From: Theristus sp. LFF4_11
Lineage: Eukaryota; Nematoda; Chromadorea; Monhysterida; Xyalidae
Length of the DNA: 64,000 nt
Direction of reading: 5' to 3'
NCBI GenBank assembly: GCA_030248135.1
Contig: JASANC010004335.1
Coordinates: 1-64,000 of the forward strand
Numbering within the stretch: position 1 is the stretch's first letter; each line of letters opens with the position of its first letter. Positions 1-10,268 of this stretch are shown here, piece by piece. The translations under genes and the position numbers were made by a program. The notes below the pieces were generated by a model, which saw nothing but the letters and a program-made list of their open reading frames with translations, searched no databases and was not told the DNA's origin.

Positions 1-170
1 AAAATTGTGCCAAAAATGAGGTTTTCAGAGTGTATTGGAGAAAAATCTTTCGATTTTTAAATCGACATTTTTGTTTTTTATTTAATTTTTTTTTTAAATT
101 TCAATTTTTGTTTAACAATTCTACGTGTGAGTGACTCAACCCGACCCGACAGCTCTCATGTGAATGACTA

Positions 171-879
171 CAGGGTGTTTCAGAAGTAGTGGGTAGGTGT
201 TTGACGCGTTATTTCTCGACTTGTGTTAACCCATATTGAATGAAATTTTAGTCAGTTGATCAAGAAAGTTCACCTTAGATTTGTGCAAAATTTAAGAAAA
301 ATTCATTAACCTGCCCGCGAATGACATAGCAAAACACAAAAAAAACATTGATTTCAGCACGCAACTGGGGGTTTGGCACCGGGTTAAACATTACCTTGTA
401 TGCGGCCGAATCGTGTTGCATGAATGAATACGAGATCTTTTTTAATCCGATTTGTTTGTTGTAGTTTTTTTATATTTGCCGGTTTTTAAAACGTGGTAGA
501 CATTTTTTATGCTAGAGAAGGCGGTTTTGGCTGTGACGGATAGGTGCAAGCGATGCATTGAGGCTCACTTTGAGCAATTTGATTGAGTTGACACTGTTGC
601 CGTTGTTGTTGATGTTTGCTGTTATCGCCATACACATTTCGAAGTTTTCTTTTGAATGCTGTCCTTTGTTGACCGGTGGTATCGCGTGATCTGGTATTTT
701 CTGGTCCATTTTTGAAACTTTTGTTTTGCTCTGTCATTCGTGCGCAGGTGAATAAATTTCTTTGAAATTTAGCACAAATCTTAGTTGAGCCTTCCTGAAC
801 AATATTTCATTCAATAGGGTTCAACACAACTCGAGAAATAACGCGTCAAACACCTACCCACTACTTCTGAAACACCCTG
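171..879. mobile_element. Tc1/mariner-type MITE with TA target duplication
   Basis: The two ends are inverted copies of each other: the left end starts CAGGGTGTTTCAGAAGTAGT and the right end finishes with its complement (ACACCCTG). The similarity continues imperfectly for over 100 bp inward, including the GTGTTTGACGCGTTA stretch. The element is flanked by TA on both sides (169-170 and 880-881), the target duplication of the Tc1/mariner superfamily. The 709-bp body has no transposase-like reading frame, so it is non-autonomous. Confidence 0.85.
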
Positions 880-881
880 TA

Positions 882-1112
882 GAGACGAATCGAAGGTACC
901 TGGCAAGGCAGGAATGAATGAGAATGATGGGTCGTTTCAATCTTCACGCCATAGCTTGGCGACGTAATTTGTTTTGGCAATAAATCTGAAAATGGAATTT
1001 GCAGCGCATTTAATTTTATTGATCTGCGTGCTTATTATTAAATAAAACAAAAATTGCATGGGTGCTGCTCTGCTAAAAACAGAGCGTGCTAAAAACTAAG
1101 CCTAAGCCTAAG
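882..1112. other. AT-rich intergenic stretch, no gene seen
   Basis: Nothing coding or structured was recognised between the MITE and the GC-rich tandem array. At 1098-1114 there are about 2.5 copies of GCCTAA, the complement of the nematode telomere unit TTAGGC. This is too short to call an interstitial telomere. Confidence 0.4.
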
Positions 1113-1411
1113 CCAGGCCGCGATCGTCCCAGGCCGCGATCGTCCCAGGCCGCGATCATCCCAGGCCGCGAACGTCCCAGGCCGCGATCATCCCAGGCCG
1201 CGATCGTCCCAGGCCGCGATCGTCCCAGGCCGCGATCATCCCAGGCCGCGATCATCCCAGGCCGCGATCATCCCAGGCCGCGATCGTCCCAGGCCGCGAT
1301 CGTCCAGGCCGCGATCGTTCAGGCCGCGATCGTCCAGGCCGCGATCTTTCAGGCCGCGATACTTCGGCCGCGATGCTTCGGCCGCGATCTAATGGGCCGC
1401 GATCTAACGCA
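1113..1411. repeat. GC-rich minisatellite, 15-16 bp unit
   Basis: Tandem copies of a 16-bp unit, CCAGGCCGCGATCGTC, run from 1113. They shorten to a 15-bp form near 1300 and decay into degenerate copies by about 1411. The unit contains the palindromes GGCC and CGATCG. The array is sharply GC- and CpG-rich in AT-rich surroundings. Open frames on both strands through it follow from the unit lacking stop codons and are not evidence of a gene. Confidence 0.9.
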
Positions 1412-2951
1412 CGCCGCATTTTCACATGTACGTTGTTGTTATCGCCGCACTAACTGAATGAAGTATTGGATTACAGAAGGTCTATTATGTGAAACACATC
1501 AAAAACAAACAGAAATATCAGATTTGCACTGGGAACATCAAAATTGCGGTTGCTACAATTTTTTGTAGTTTCTTCAGAAGCTCGTGGACTTAATGCTTTT
1601 CAGCAACATAGTATGACGAACAAATTTTTTAATCCTCATTAATACAAAAAGAACAAACAAAATTTGCCTGTTCAAATGCGCCAAAATGTGAACGTCCAAA
1701 AAAACTCCAATATGCATTCAGTTGCATGGCCGCTTGAAAAGGAGTGAATGAATGAATGTTTGCCGAAACAAGGAACCCAACGAACTCTCTAGGGGAGATA
1801 ATTCTGAAACGAGCTTTTACATCGACAAGTGCACGTGTGAAGAAGAGCCACGCAGAACTGAGCACATATGTATTGCAGAAAGAAAAATTATTCCAACAAC
1901 GCTAAAAAGAAAATGAGCATGTGGGTAAAACCGCACAAGAATCCCACGGGTCTAATAAAAAAGATGAGCAGTGGAGACAAAATAGGGGTTTAAGCGAACT
2001 ATCGAAACCATTGTTTTTATAGCGTTGAGGAATAGCAAAAAACAGGGAGCAGTTATGGTGTGGCACATGTAAAATTCCGTTTTTCAGTTGAACGGTGCAG
2101 TAGAGTTTTAGGAATGTGAAAAAAAATTTATCAATTGGTTTGCCCTTAGTCTCTAAATAAGATACCAAACGTTGAAAAATTAAAAAAAAACTATTTATTT
2201 AAAAAGTAACACGTACCATTAACATTCGCCAAACAAATAAACGCAAAAAGTTGAAAAAACCATATCGTTATCCCAATCAAAGTTCCATGAAGATCCAATC
2301 AAAAACAAATGTGCAGAAAATTAGAACTACATTCTCTAGCGTTCAACCCAATTAGCGGTATTGGTTACCTAGCAGTGAAATTATATGCGCGCACTTTTTT
2401 CAAAACGTGAGCAAAAAACACTAAAAAAACAGACTGAACCGAAACACAAAGCAGTGAAAATTTTAAATAACTTTATTTCTAGTCGGTACTAAGCAACGAA
2501 ACTGCAGACTGAGTCGATATTGTGCGCTCCCAAAACAACAAAGCAGAGCCACAGGCAACGCCGTATGAATACAAAATAAGACCATGAGACTGCAAAAATC
2601 ATTAAAAATTTGGTGGGCTTGACGACACAGTGGTACATTTGTGGGCTGGAGCTGGTGCATGCACCAAATATTTATTACTTTTTGTTTTTTTTGTTTTTCG
2701 GTTTTTTCCTGTTTGATAAAAAGTATTTATGGCATTCAATAAATATTAATTGTTTTGTAAACGTATGTACATAACGCCCGCGCACAGCTGTTGGACTCGC
2801 GCAAGAAATAAAGAGAACATCAGTGTTTGAAAAACAACAAGCGGCAAACAAGCTGAACCTTTAAAAGCCCTTCATTTCTGCGTGTCGTTTGAAATTTGTT
2901 CCATAAAATACAAATGTCACCAGTGAACGTACTGACGATGTGTAAGACTTG
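1412..2951. other. Intergenic stretch, no gene or repeat recognised
   Basis: AT-rich DNA with many short frames and no family similarity that I can recognise. A poly-T tract lies at about 2678-2707. No tRNA, TIR pair or tandem array was seen. Confidence 0.4.
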
Positions 2952-4457
2952 AAAATTTTGGCGCTTTCCTATTTTAGCGTAACTTTCCACAAATAGAGTA
3001 ACTTTGATATTTTAGCGTAACTTTCAACAAATAAAGTAACTTTGATATTTTAGCGTAACTTTCAATATGTTACGCTAAAATAGGATAGGACTTGGTACTG
3101 TCCTATTTTAGCGTATCAACATATAAGCAGGTCATTTAAAGCTATTTCAGCCGCGAAACTTTGTAAACCTAGACCTGCACGTAGATTTCAAATTTTGATC
3201 TTGTGGGTTACGGTAACGCCCGGTTTGGTCCCAACACGATCTTAGTTCCGTCAACAATCCACAAACAGCTTGGTAACCGCAACCAAATTAGTGAAACAAG
3301 TTAGATTAGAGTTGTTTTGCATGGAGATTTCAAATTTAACCCTTGTGGATTACGGTAACGCTTGGTTTGGTCTCAACACGATCTTAGTTCCATGAACAAC
3401 CCACAAACAGCTTGGTAACCGCAACCAAACCGGTGAAACAAGCTAGGTTAAGGTTGTTTTGCACGGAGATTTCAAGTTTAAACCTTGTGGGTTACGGTAA
3501 CACTTGGTTTGGTCTCAAAACGATGTTAGTTTCATCAACAACCCATAAACAGCTTGGTAACCGCAACCGAACCGGTGAATCATGCTAGATTAAGGTTGTT
3601 TTGCACGCAGATTTTGAATTTCAGCTTTCTGGATTACGGTAACGGCTGGTTTGGTCCCAATACGATCTTCGTTTTATCAACAACCCATAAACAGCTTGGT
3701 AACCGCAACCGAACCGGTGAATCATGCTACATTAGGGTTGTTTTGCACGCAGATTTTGAATTTCATCTTTCTGAATTACGGTAACGCCTGGTTTGGTCTC
3801 AACACAATCTTAGTACCATGGACAACCCACAAACAGCTTGGTAACCGCAACCAAACGCTGAAACAAGCTAGATTACGATTGTTGCGGTTACCAAGTTGTT
3901 TGTAGATTGTTGATAGAACTAAAATCGTATTGGGACCAAACTAGGCGTTACCGTAATCCAAAAAGGTGAAATTCAAAATCTGCGTGCAAAACAACCCTAA
4001 TATAGCATGTTTCACCGGTTTGGTTGCGGTTACCAAGCTGTTTGTGGGTTGTTCATGGAACTAAGATCGTATTGGGACCAAACCGGGCGTTACCGTAACC
4101 CAAAAGATCAAAATTTGAAGTCTACGTGCAAAATAACGTAGGTTTACAAAGTTTCGCGGCTGAAATAGCTTTAAATGAGCTGTTTATATGTTGATACGCT
4201 AAAATAGGACAGTACCAAGCCCTATCCTATTTAGCGTAACATATTGAAAGTTACGCTAAAATAGGATAGCTGTTATTCATCGAAAATTTAAAGTTACGGT
4301 AAAATATCAAAGTTACTTTATTTGTTGAAAGTTACGCTAAAATATCAAAGTTACTTTATTTGTTGAAAGTTACGCTAAAATATCAAAGTTACTTTATTTG
4401 TGGAAAGTTACTCTATTTGTGGAAAGTTACGCTAAAATAGGAAAGCGCCAAAATTTT
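2952..4457. mobile_element. Foldback element with 142-bp internal repeats
   Basis: The outer ends are inverted copies: GAAAATTTTGGCGCTTTC on the left against its near-complement at 4440-4457. Inside each end is a short array of about 38-bp units built on TAGCGTAACTTTC. The core has five direct copies of a 142-bp unit marked by CAGCTTGGTAACCGCAACC (3266, 3408, 3550, 3692, 3834) followed by two inverted copies (3881, 4023). The whole 1.5 kb can fold back on itself. No transposase frame was seen, so it is a non-autonomous foldback-type element or a large palindrome. No clear target duplication was found. Confidence 0.75.
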
Positions 4458-5317
4458 TCTAACTTGAAATACTTTGAAAAGATCAGCATTTGCTTGAAAT
4501 TTTCTCCTGCGATAAACAACACAACAAATGATCGGATCTCTGGGGTGATAAGCTTTTACAAAATAAATGAATTTGAAAAAATATCAGCTTCAGCAACAAG
4601 CGCCAGCAGTTTCGGTAGTCGAAAAAAAACGCGCACGCATAATAAAAAATTTTATTGAAAAGGTTTGATTCAAGGTAAAGACGATTCAAGCTGCATGCAC
4701 ATTTGTGATCGTAAATTTTTTTACGACACTCAGACGAAATTTGATGTTTTTCATCAATTTTTCATCATGACTACAGACACACATCAGCTAAATTATTTGC
4801 GGAAAACTGTATGTGTTGGAAACATTTGAAATCTGCAAAGACTTTCATTGAACAATTGAGTTGTGTGTTGCTTTATTTACAGAAAAGGTTTTTCAAAAGG
4901 ATTTTCAACTGCATTGCCACGATATTTCTTCTCAGCACGATTGATTGAATAAATCCGAAGAAAAGTTTATTGCTTCACAAAAAGGTCAACATGAACAGCG
5001 ACGCAAGAAACGGTGACAACAATTCTCGTTTTTCAGACAAGAAAACAATAATTTACAAGAGTAAATGACGGCCAGACAACATGAAAATTATTAATGAAAG
5101 AGTTGAATGCAATATGCCGGATAAAGATAATTTTATGTTGGTATAAAATCGAGTTTCCCAGAAGACAGGCGAACGAAGGCAGAATTGAAAAACTCAAATG
5201 AAAAAAAACCAAAACCTCATAATTTCCCGTGACAGTTCAAGTTGCGGCTCTGAATTATTGAAGGACACTGGGAAAACAAGATGACTGAGTAAGCGAAACT
5301 TTTAATGACATGCTCGA
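4458..5317. other. Intergenic stretch, nothing recognised
   Basis: AT-rich sequence without an interpretable frame, tandem array or inverted-repeat pair that I could find. Confidence 0.35.
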
Positions 5318-5896
5318 CTAGGGTTAAGGAAAAAATCCGGTTTTTTTATTTAAAAAAATTATTTATAAGAGCGAAAACCGTGTTTTATTGAACTTTTGCC
5401 CATTTCATTTCAAATTGCTTTTTCAACAGTAAAACAGAACATTTTTGACGTGTAGTACTTGAGTAATGAGTCGTTATTAGCTGCTTCTCCTTAAAAATAA
5501 CCAAAATTTAGCTGTGTTCAACAAATTCCTGTTTGCTGTAGCTAAGTCGGCAACCCCTGTCGACCGGGTCGCCCCCCCCAAGACACTTACTTTCAGGTTC
5601 AACCAGCTATGTTATCTGCTACATGGCGAGAGCTCGCTCTTCAAATCATCGTATTAATGAAAACACGCACCAGATTTCGCGATCACGTTGCGGCAACTGA
5701 CAGACGCAGTTTAACACGTTAGTTTAGCTTTGCACGCAAGTTTTGAAGTTAATCGGGTACCTGAAAAATGGTCGTGTGGTGTGGTATTGGCCAACGCCTC
5801 CGTTCCAATTGTTTAACGTTTATATCGCAACTCTATTGTACACCTATAACACACCCCAAACAACAAGATATCATGTTCATCTCATGGCCTACCGAT
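5318..5896. repeat. Diverged partial copy of the 8820-9846 element
   Basis: Begins with ACTAGGGTTAAGG and runs collinear with 8818-9512, including the GTCGGCAACCCCTGTCGAC block, a poly-C run and the CATGGCCTACCGA block near 5890. Similarity stops at about 5896, so the right half of the element is missing here. Confidence 0.7.
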
Positions 5897-5899
5897 AGC

Positions 5900-7980
5900 G
5901 AAAGTGTGGTTTCGATCTGGGTGCACCACACTTACTAATGTAATACGTGGAAAACCTTGAAAATTGATATGTACATGCTGTAATATAATTTGTTACTTCT
6001 TTCAAAAAAGCTATTTTGAATAAAATTCTTTTTGAAAGCATGGCTCTGGAACAACAAAAAAAAGAATACTACCGTCTCTTCGGCAATGAAGAATGCCATT
6101 CAAATTGAACATGGCACATAAGCTAATATGAGCTTTCTTATTTCATCGGAGAAAAAAGGGAACATTTTTTACACAGACAACGACAACACAACAATGTCTT
6201 TTGCTCAAAAACAAGAATCGATAGCAGGGATTTTGCAGAGGAAAGTCAAAAAATTTTGCTCAGCAAAGTCAAAAACTCCACAATCCGACTCTAAAACTCC
6301 AACTAGCTTTTTTCGCATTCCTTTCAGGTTCAGTGAATCAGCCGGTTTCCGGTTCTCCCCGACTAAAAATCTCAGGAATTTTCTTCGAAACGTTCACGTT
6401 GAATCACGAAATTACTCCGTCACACTGTACGAGCTGCACATTAAAACTGCGCCATTATTGCGCCATCATCGGTAGCAAAACGGAAAGCAGGAAAGAGGTT
6501 CAAAATTTTGGGAGGTCTGAACGTTTTACGTGGAAGAAAAAGAAGAACATGAAGTTTTTTTGCGCGATAAATTTCGCTCTCGCTCATGCAACCACGGCCC
6601 CGACTTTCCAGAAAAAATACCAGCAGAGCGCCAGTTTTCAACCGTGAGCGTTGCAGATTTTCGCTTTCGTCAACGAAAAGAGTATAAAATATCGAAACTT
6701 TTTATCAACGGTTTCAAAACCACGCCGTAGTTAAACGACATTTAAAAACATTTTTAAACCACCGAAACTTCAATCCGCTACGTGCTACACAGAGAAAGTA
6801 CCCAATCATGATTGTTTGGCTAGCTTCAGCGCAGAACACAACATGGGGATATCTAGTTGCTAAGTGCACGATATGGAGTGCAAATAACATAAAACTGAAT
6901 AAATTTATTATTGATCATTCTTCATAATAATTCGGCCTTTTCTACTCATGTACAAGGGTCAAGGTGACAACAGGGGTACATGACGGTGTGTGTGCATGGA
7001 CTTCGGATTACTTCGATATACATTACACATATTGCTGAAATTAGCAATTTTGAAGATTTTCTAGTTTGAAACAGATAGTCTGGAAAATACGTAGTAGTGG
7101 CATTGCAAGTCGTCGTAAACCACAGCAGGATTGATGGAACACGTCCGTTAAATGCTTATCATTCTCATTCTCATCATCGTTGGAACTCGAGTGTTGATGC
7201 ATCTAAAGCAGCTGCGCTACAAGTCACCAAGAGAAAATCATAAAAATTCACTTGCTAAAGCGAACTGGAAAACGTTTTTTATTCTTTCAAGTCAGTGTCC
7301 GTGACAACAAATGTGGTTAGCGCAGCGACTCTCAAAATGGGTACGCTGAAAACCAGCGGTGACTGCATGAAAAAAACCAAGCGCAATGTTGCACGCACAT
7401 GAGATGTACAAAAGGAAGTGGGGCAAGCTTTGAGCTAGCGCGACTGACAATGACATGACCACTTCTTTCTGTGATACGACTGACTTTTAAAATGGCTATA
7501 ATATGCGGTAAAATGTTTTAAACTTATTCTTGACTGATACGTAGATCAGCAAAAAAGCCGCAGATAACACACCCAGCACCAGACGAAAACGCGGTGGATT
7601 CTGACTCCACACAAAAAATCACCAATCAATAATCCAGCGGATCAGAACTGGATCAGCTCACAAGACTTCAACACTTTCCAGGCACTTTCAAAAAACAAAC
7701 GATCCTTGTGGCGCCACACGCGGTGGCAATAACGTTTTTTTTCTGAAAATGCAAAAAGTCATAAAAATAAGTGCAGGGGTGTAAGGCTGGTTGGTTGGTC
7801 AGCTTGGCTTTCAAAAACAGGCACATCGGCTCGTTCATGTATGCTGATGCTGTGTTTGTTTGCAACGCTGTATAAGCCTTAAGGGTCGCATGCACCGTGC
7901 GTACCGCCGGCACCACACACTGTTAATGTTATGGCACACACATAATGCAGTAGTCTGCAGTCAATTGAGTCCTGTACGAT
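5900..7980. other. Intergenic stretch, nothing recognised
   Basis: No gene, tRNA or repeat structure was identified. Short frames around 6128-6730 and 7668-7916 show no family similarity and no consistent splice signals. Confidence 0.35.
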
Positions 7981-7984
7981 TGAG

Positions 7985-8778
7985 TGCCAATCAAAAGTCA
8001 CTTCAAAAATGCACAATTTTGACACAAAAAATGCCCGGGCAAAAAAATTAAACTAAATTTTCAAAAAATACGGATGAAATTACCCTAGGAAAATTTTTTT
8101 TTCGACTGTGAAAGTGTCCCAGCTAAAAATTGAAAGGGCGAACACTTAAAACCAGGTGAAAACCCTCCGAACTTTTAAAAATGCCCAATTTTTACCCAAA
8201 AACAGGGTCTGGGTAAAAAATGGATCAACTTCTCAAAATCTCCGGATGATTTTACCCCAGGAAACATTTTTGTTCTATTGTGAGACGACTTCAGTTAAGA
8301 AATGCAGGTGCGAACACTTGAAACCAGGTGAAAACCCTCCGAACTTTTAAAAATGCCCAATTTTTACCCAAAAACTGGGTCTGGGTAAAAAATAGACCAA
8401 TTTCTCAAAATCTCCGGATGATTTTACCCCAGGAAACATTTTTGTTCTATTGTGAGACGACTTCAGTTAAGAAATGTAGGTGCGAACACATATGATTACA
8501 CTACTGAAAAAAAAAATACAAAGGGAAATAAGTAACACTGTTTTCAGAATAGGTTTTTCGTGTCTACAGCGTATGAAAAGTTGTCCGATGAAAATTTTTT
8601 CGCGGCTCCAAGCACAACTTTGGGTGTTCGTTTCGTGTGCACAGAACCAAGTTTGTGGCTTATACTATGCTCGCTGGAGGCAGCGAGCAAATTTGAAAAA
8701 AGCGCGCGAGGGAATATTCAGCCATATAATGCGTGATGCGCTCTCCGCTCGCTGCGCTCGCTCGCGCATCCGCATGAA
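7985..8778. repeat. Truncated copy of satellite element with palindromic tail
   Basis: About two and a half units of a roughly 185-bp repeat containing TTACCCCAGGAAACATTTTT are followed by a unique tail. The tail ends in an imperfect palindrome, ATGCGTGATGCGC ... GCGCATCCGCATGA. The same repeat and tail end the two large composite elements at 30463 and 39802. The left end is absent here. Confidence 0.75.
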
Positions 8779-8819
8779 AATGTTCAACTATTCAACTGTT
8801 CAATTTTTATAGAACTGAC

Positions 8820-9846
8820 TAGGGTTAGGGGAAAAAAATCCGGATTTTTTTTTTAAATTGAAAAAAAAAATTTTTTAATTTTTTTTTACAAGTTAGGTTT
8901 GTTCGAAGCGTCTCGTCGAGCTGAGTTCATCTAGACTATTTTCAGAACGATCCGGAAAACTATAAGAGCGAAAATCGTGTTTTATTGAAATTATGTCCAT
9001 TTCATAGAGGGAAAGTTGCATTTTCAACAGTAAAACAGGACAATTTTCGACGTGTACTTGAATATTGAACCGTTCTTAGTTGTTCTTAGTTAGAAAATTA
9101 CCAAAATTTGACTGTGTTCAAAAATTCCTGTTTGCTGTAGCTAAGTCGGCAACCCCTGTCGACCCGGTCGCCCCCCCCCAAGACACTTACTTTCAGGTTC
9201 AACCAGCTATGCTATCTGCCACATGGCGAGAGCCCACTCTTCAAATCATCGTATCGAAAACACGTACCATGATTTCGCGATCACGTTGCGGGCAACTGAC
9301 AGACGCAAGTTTAACACGTTAGTTTAGCTCAGCACGCAAGTTTTAACATGTGGCCATGTTATCGGGTATCTGAAAAACGGTCGTGTGATGTGGTATTAAC
9401 CAACATCTCCGCTCCAATTGTTTAACAATATATCGCACAACTCCATTGTAGACCTATAACATACGCCAATCAACAAAATATCATGTTCATCTCATGGCCT
9501 ACCGACTGAAAAAACATGTTCTAAGTTGCAAGAAAACGATTTCTGAAACGATATTTCAATTCAGTTTAGTCATTTCAACGCTAAAAATTGACTCTAGAAG
9601 TCATCCAAATCGAAAAACATCGAGTACGTCGGTCAAAATGACCAAATAGTGACATGTACCTAAGCACACAAAGAAGTTGGGAAGAAAATTTGGTTTGAAC
9701 TTTCAAAAAATTATGCCATAAATCGAATTTTCAGAGCAAAGTAGAAGAAAAATTTTTCAAATTTTTTTTTAAGTTTGAAAAAAAATCCAAATTTAAAAAA
9801 AACGAAAAAAAAATAAAAAAAAAATTTTTTCAAAGCCCCTAACCCT
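8820..9846. mobile_element. DNA transposon-like element, 9-bp target duplication
   Basis: The ends are inverted: AGGGTTAGGGG at the left and CCCCTAACCCT at the right, followed inward by A/T-rich tracts. The element is bracketed by the identical 9-mer AGAACTGAC (8811-8819 and 9847-9855). A 9-bp duplication is typical of Mutator-like elements, though other superfamilies are possible. The short TIR resembles a TTAGGG telomere repeat. No transposase-like frame was recognised. A diverged partial copy lies at 5318-5896. Confidence 0.75.
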
Positions 9847-9878
9847 AGAACTGACCACTCACTGGCCACAGCCAGCTA

Positions 9879-10138
9879 CGGAATTGCCGATTAAACATGG
9901 CAGCTTTTTTCAGGGTGCAAGGAGCGCGCGAAATTTGAATGAAAGAGAAAAAACGTTAAGAAACCCAATTGTGTGTCAATTTTGACGTGTTTTTTAAGCT
10001 GATTGATTCTTTCGTGCTATTCTGTTCATTCTTTCGCATTTGCAATATTGGGAATTATCTTGGCATTCTAGAAAAGGCAACTCCTAGTCTGCGACTGATC
10101 CCGCCTTGATGGACTGCCTCATTTATTCGGCCATACTG
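9879..10138. mobile_element. Short TIR MITE upstream of eIF4A3
   Basis: This segment is an inverted relative of the MITE at 35565-35835. The shared blocks include CCGACTAAACATGGCAGC (variant here), the GGAGCGCGCGAA block and GACTGATCCCGCCTTGATGG. The right end CGGCCATACTG abuts TA, and a TA lies before the decayed left end at 9877-9878. It ends about 130 bp before the eIF4A3 start codon, so it probably overlaps the promoter or 5' UTR. Confidence 0.7.
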
Positions 10139-10268
10139 TATCTATATCGCCCCCCCCCCAACCCCTCGGCTCTGGAACAACTATGTTTCCGGCACTGGTT
10201 TGGGTTGGTTTCAGACAGAAATCTTCGTGTTCAATTCAAAAGTAAGAACTGAAACTGAATAAAACAAC

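Noticed and set aside
507..737. 76-codon minus frame inside the Tc1-type MITE
   Set aside because: No transposase motifs (no DDE/D pattern), and it is rich in Gln/Asn from simple sequence; treated as chance.
1086..1457. 123-codon frame through the GC-rich minisatellite, and its minus-strand mirror
   Set aside because: The frame exists only because the 16-bp unit lacks stops; both strands are open and the 'protein' is a pure repeat.
6128..6730. Overlapping plus-strand frames of 66-115 codons
   Set aside because: Lys/Phe-rich, AT-driven composition, no similarity, and no splice-compatible neighbours.
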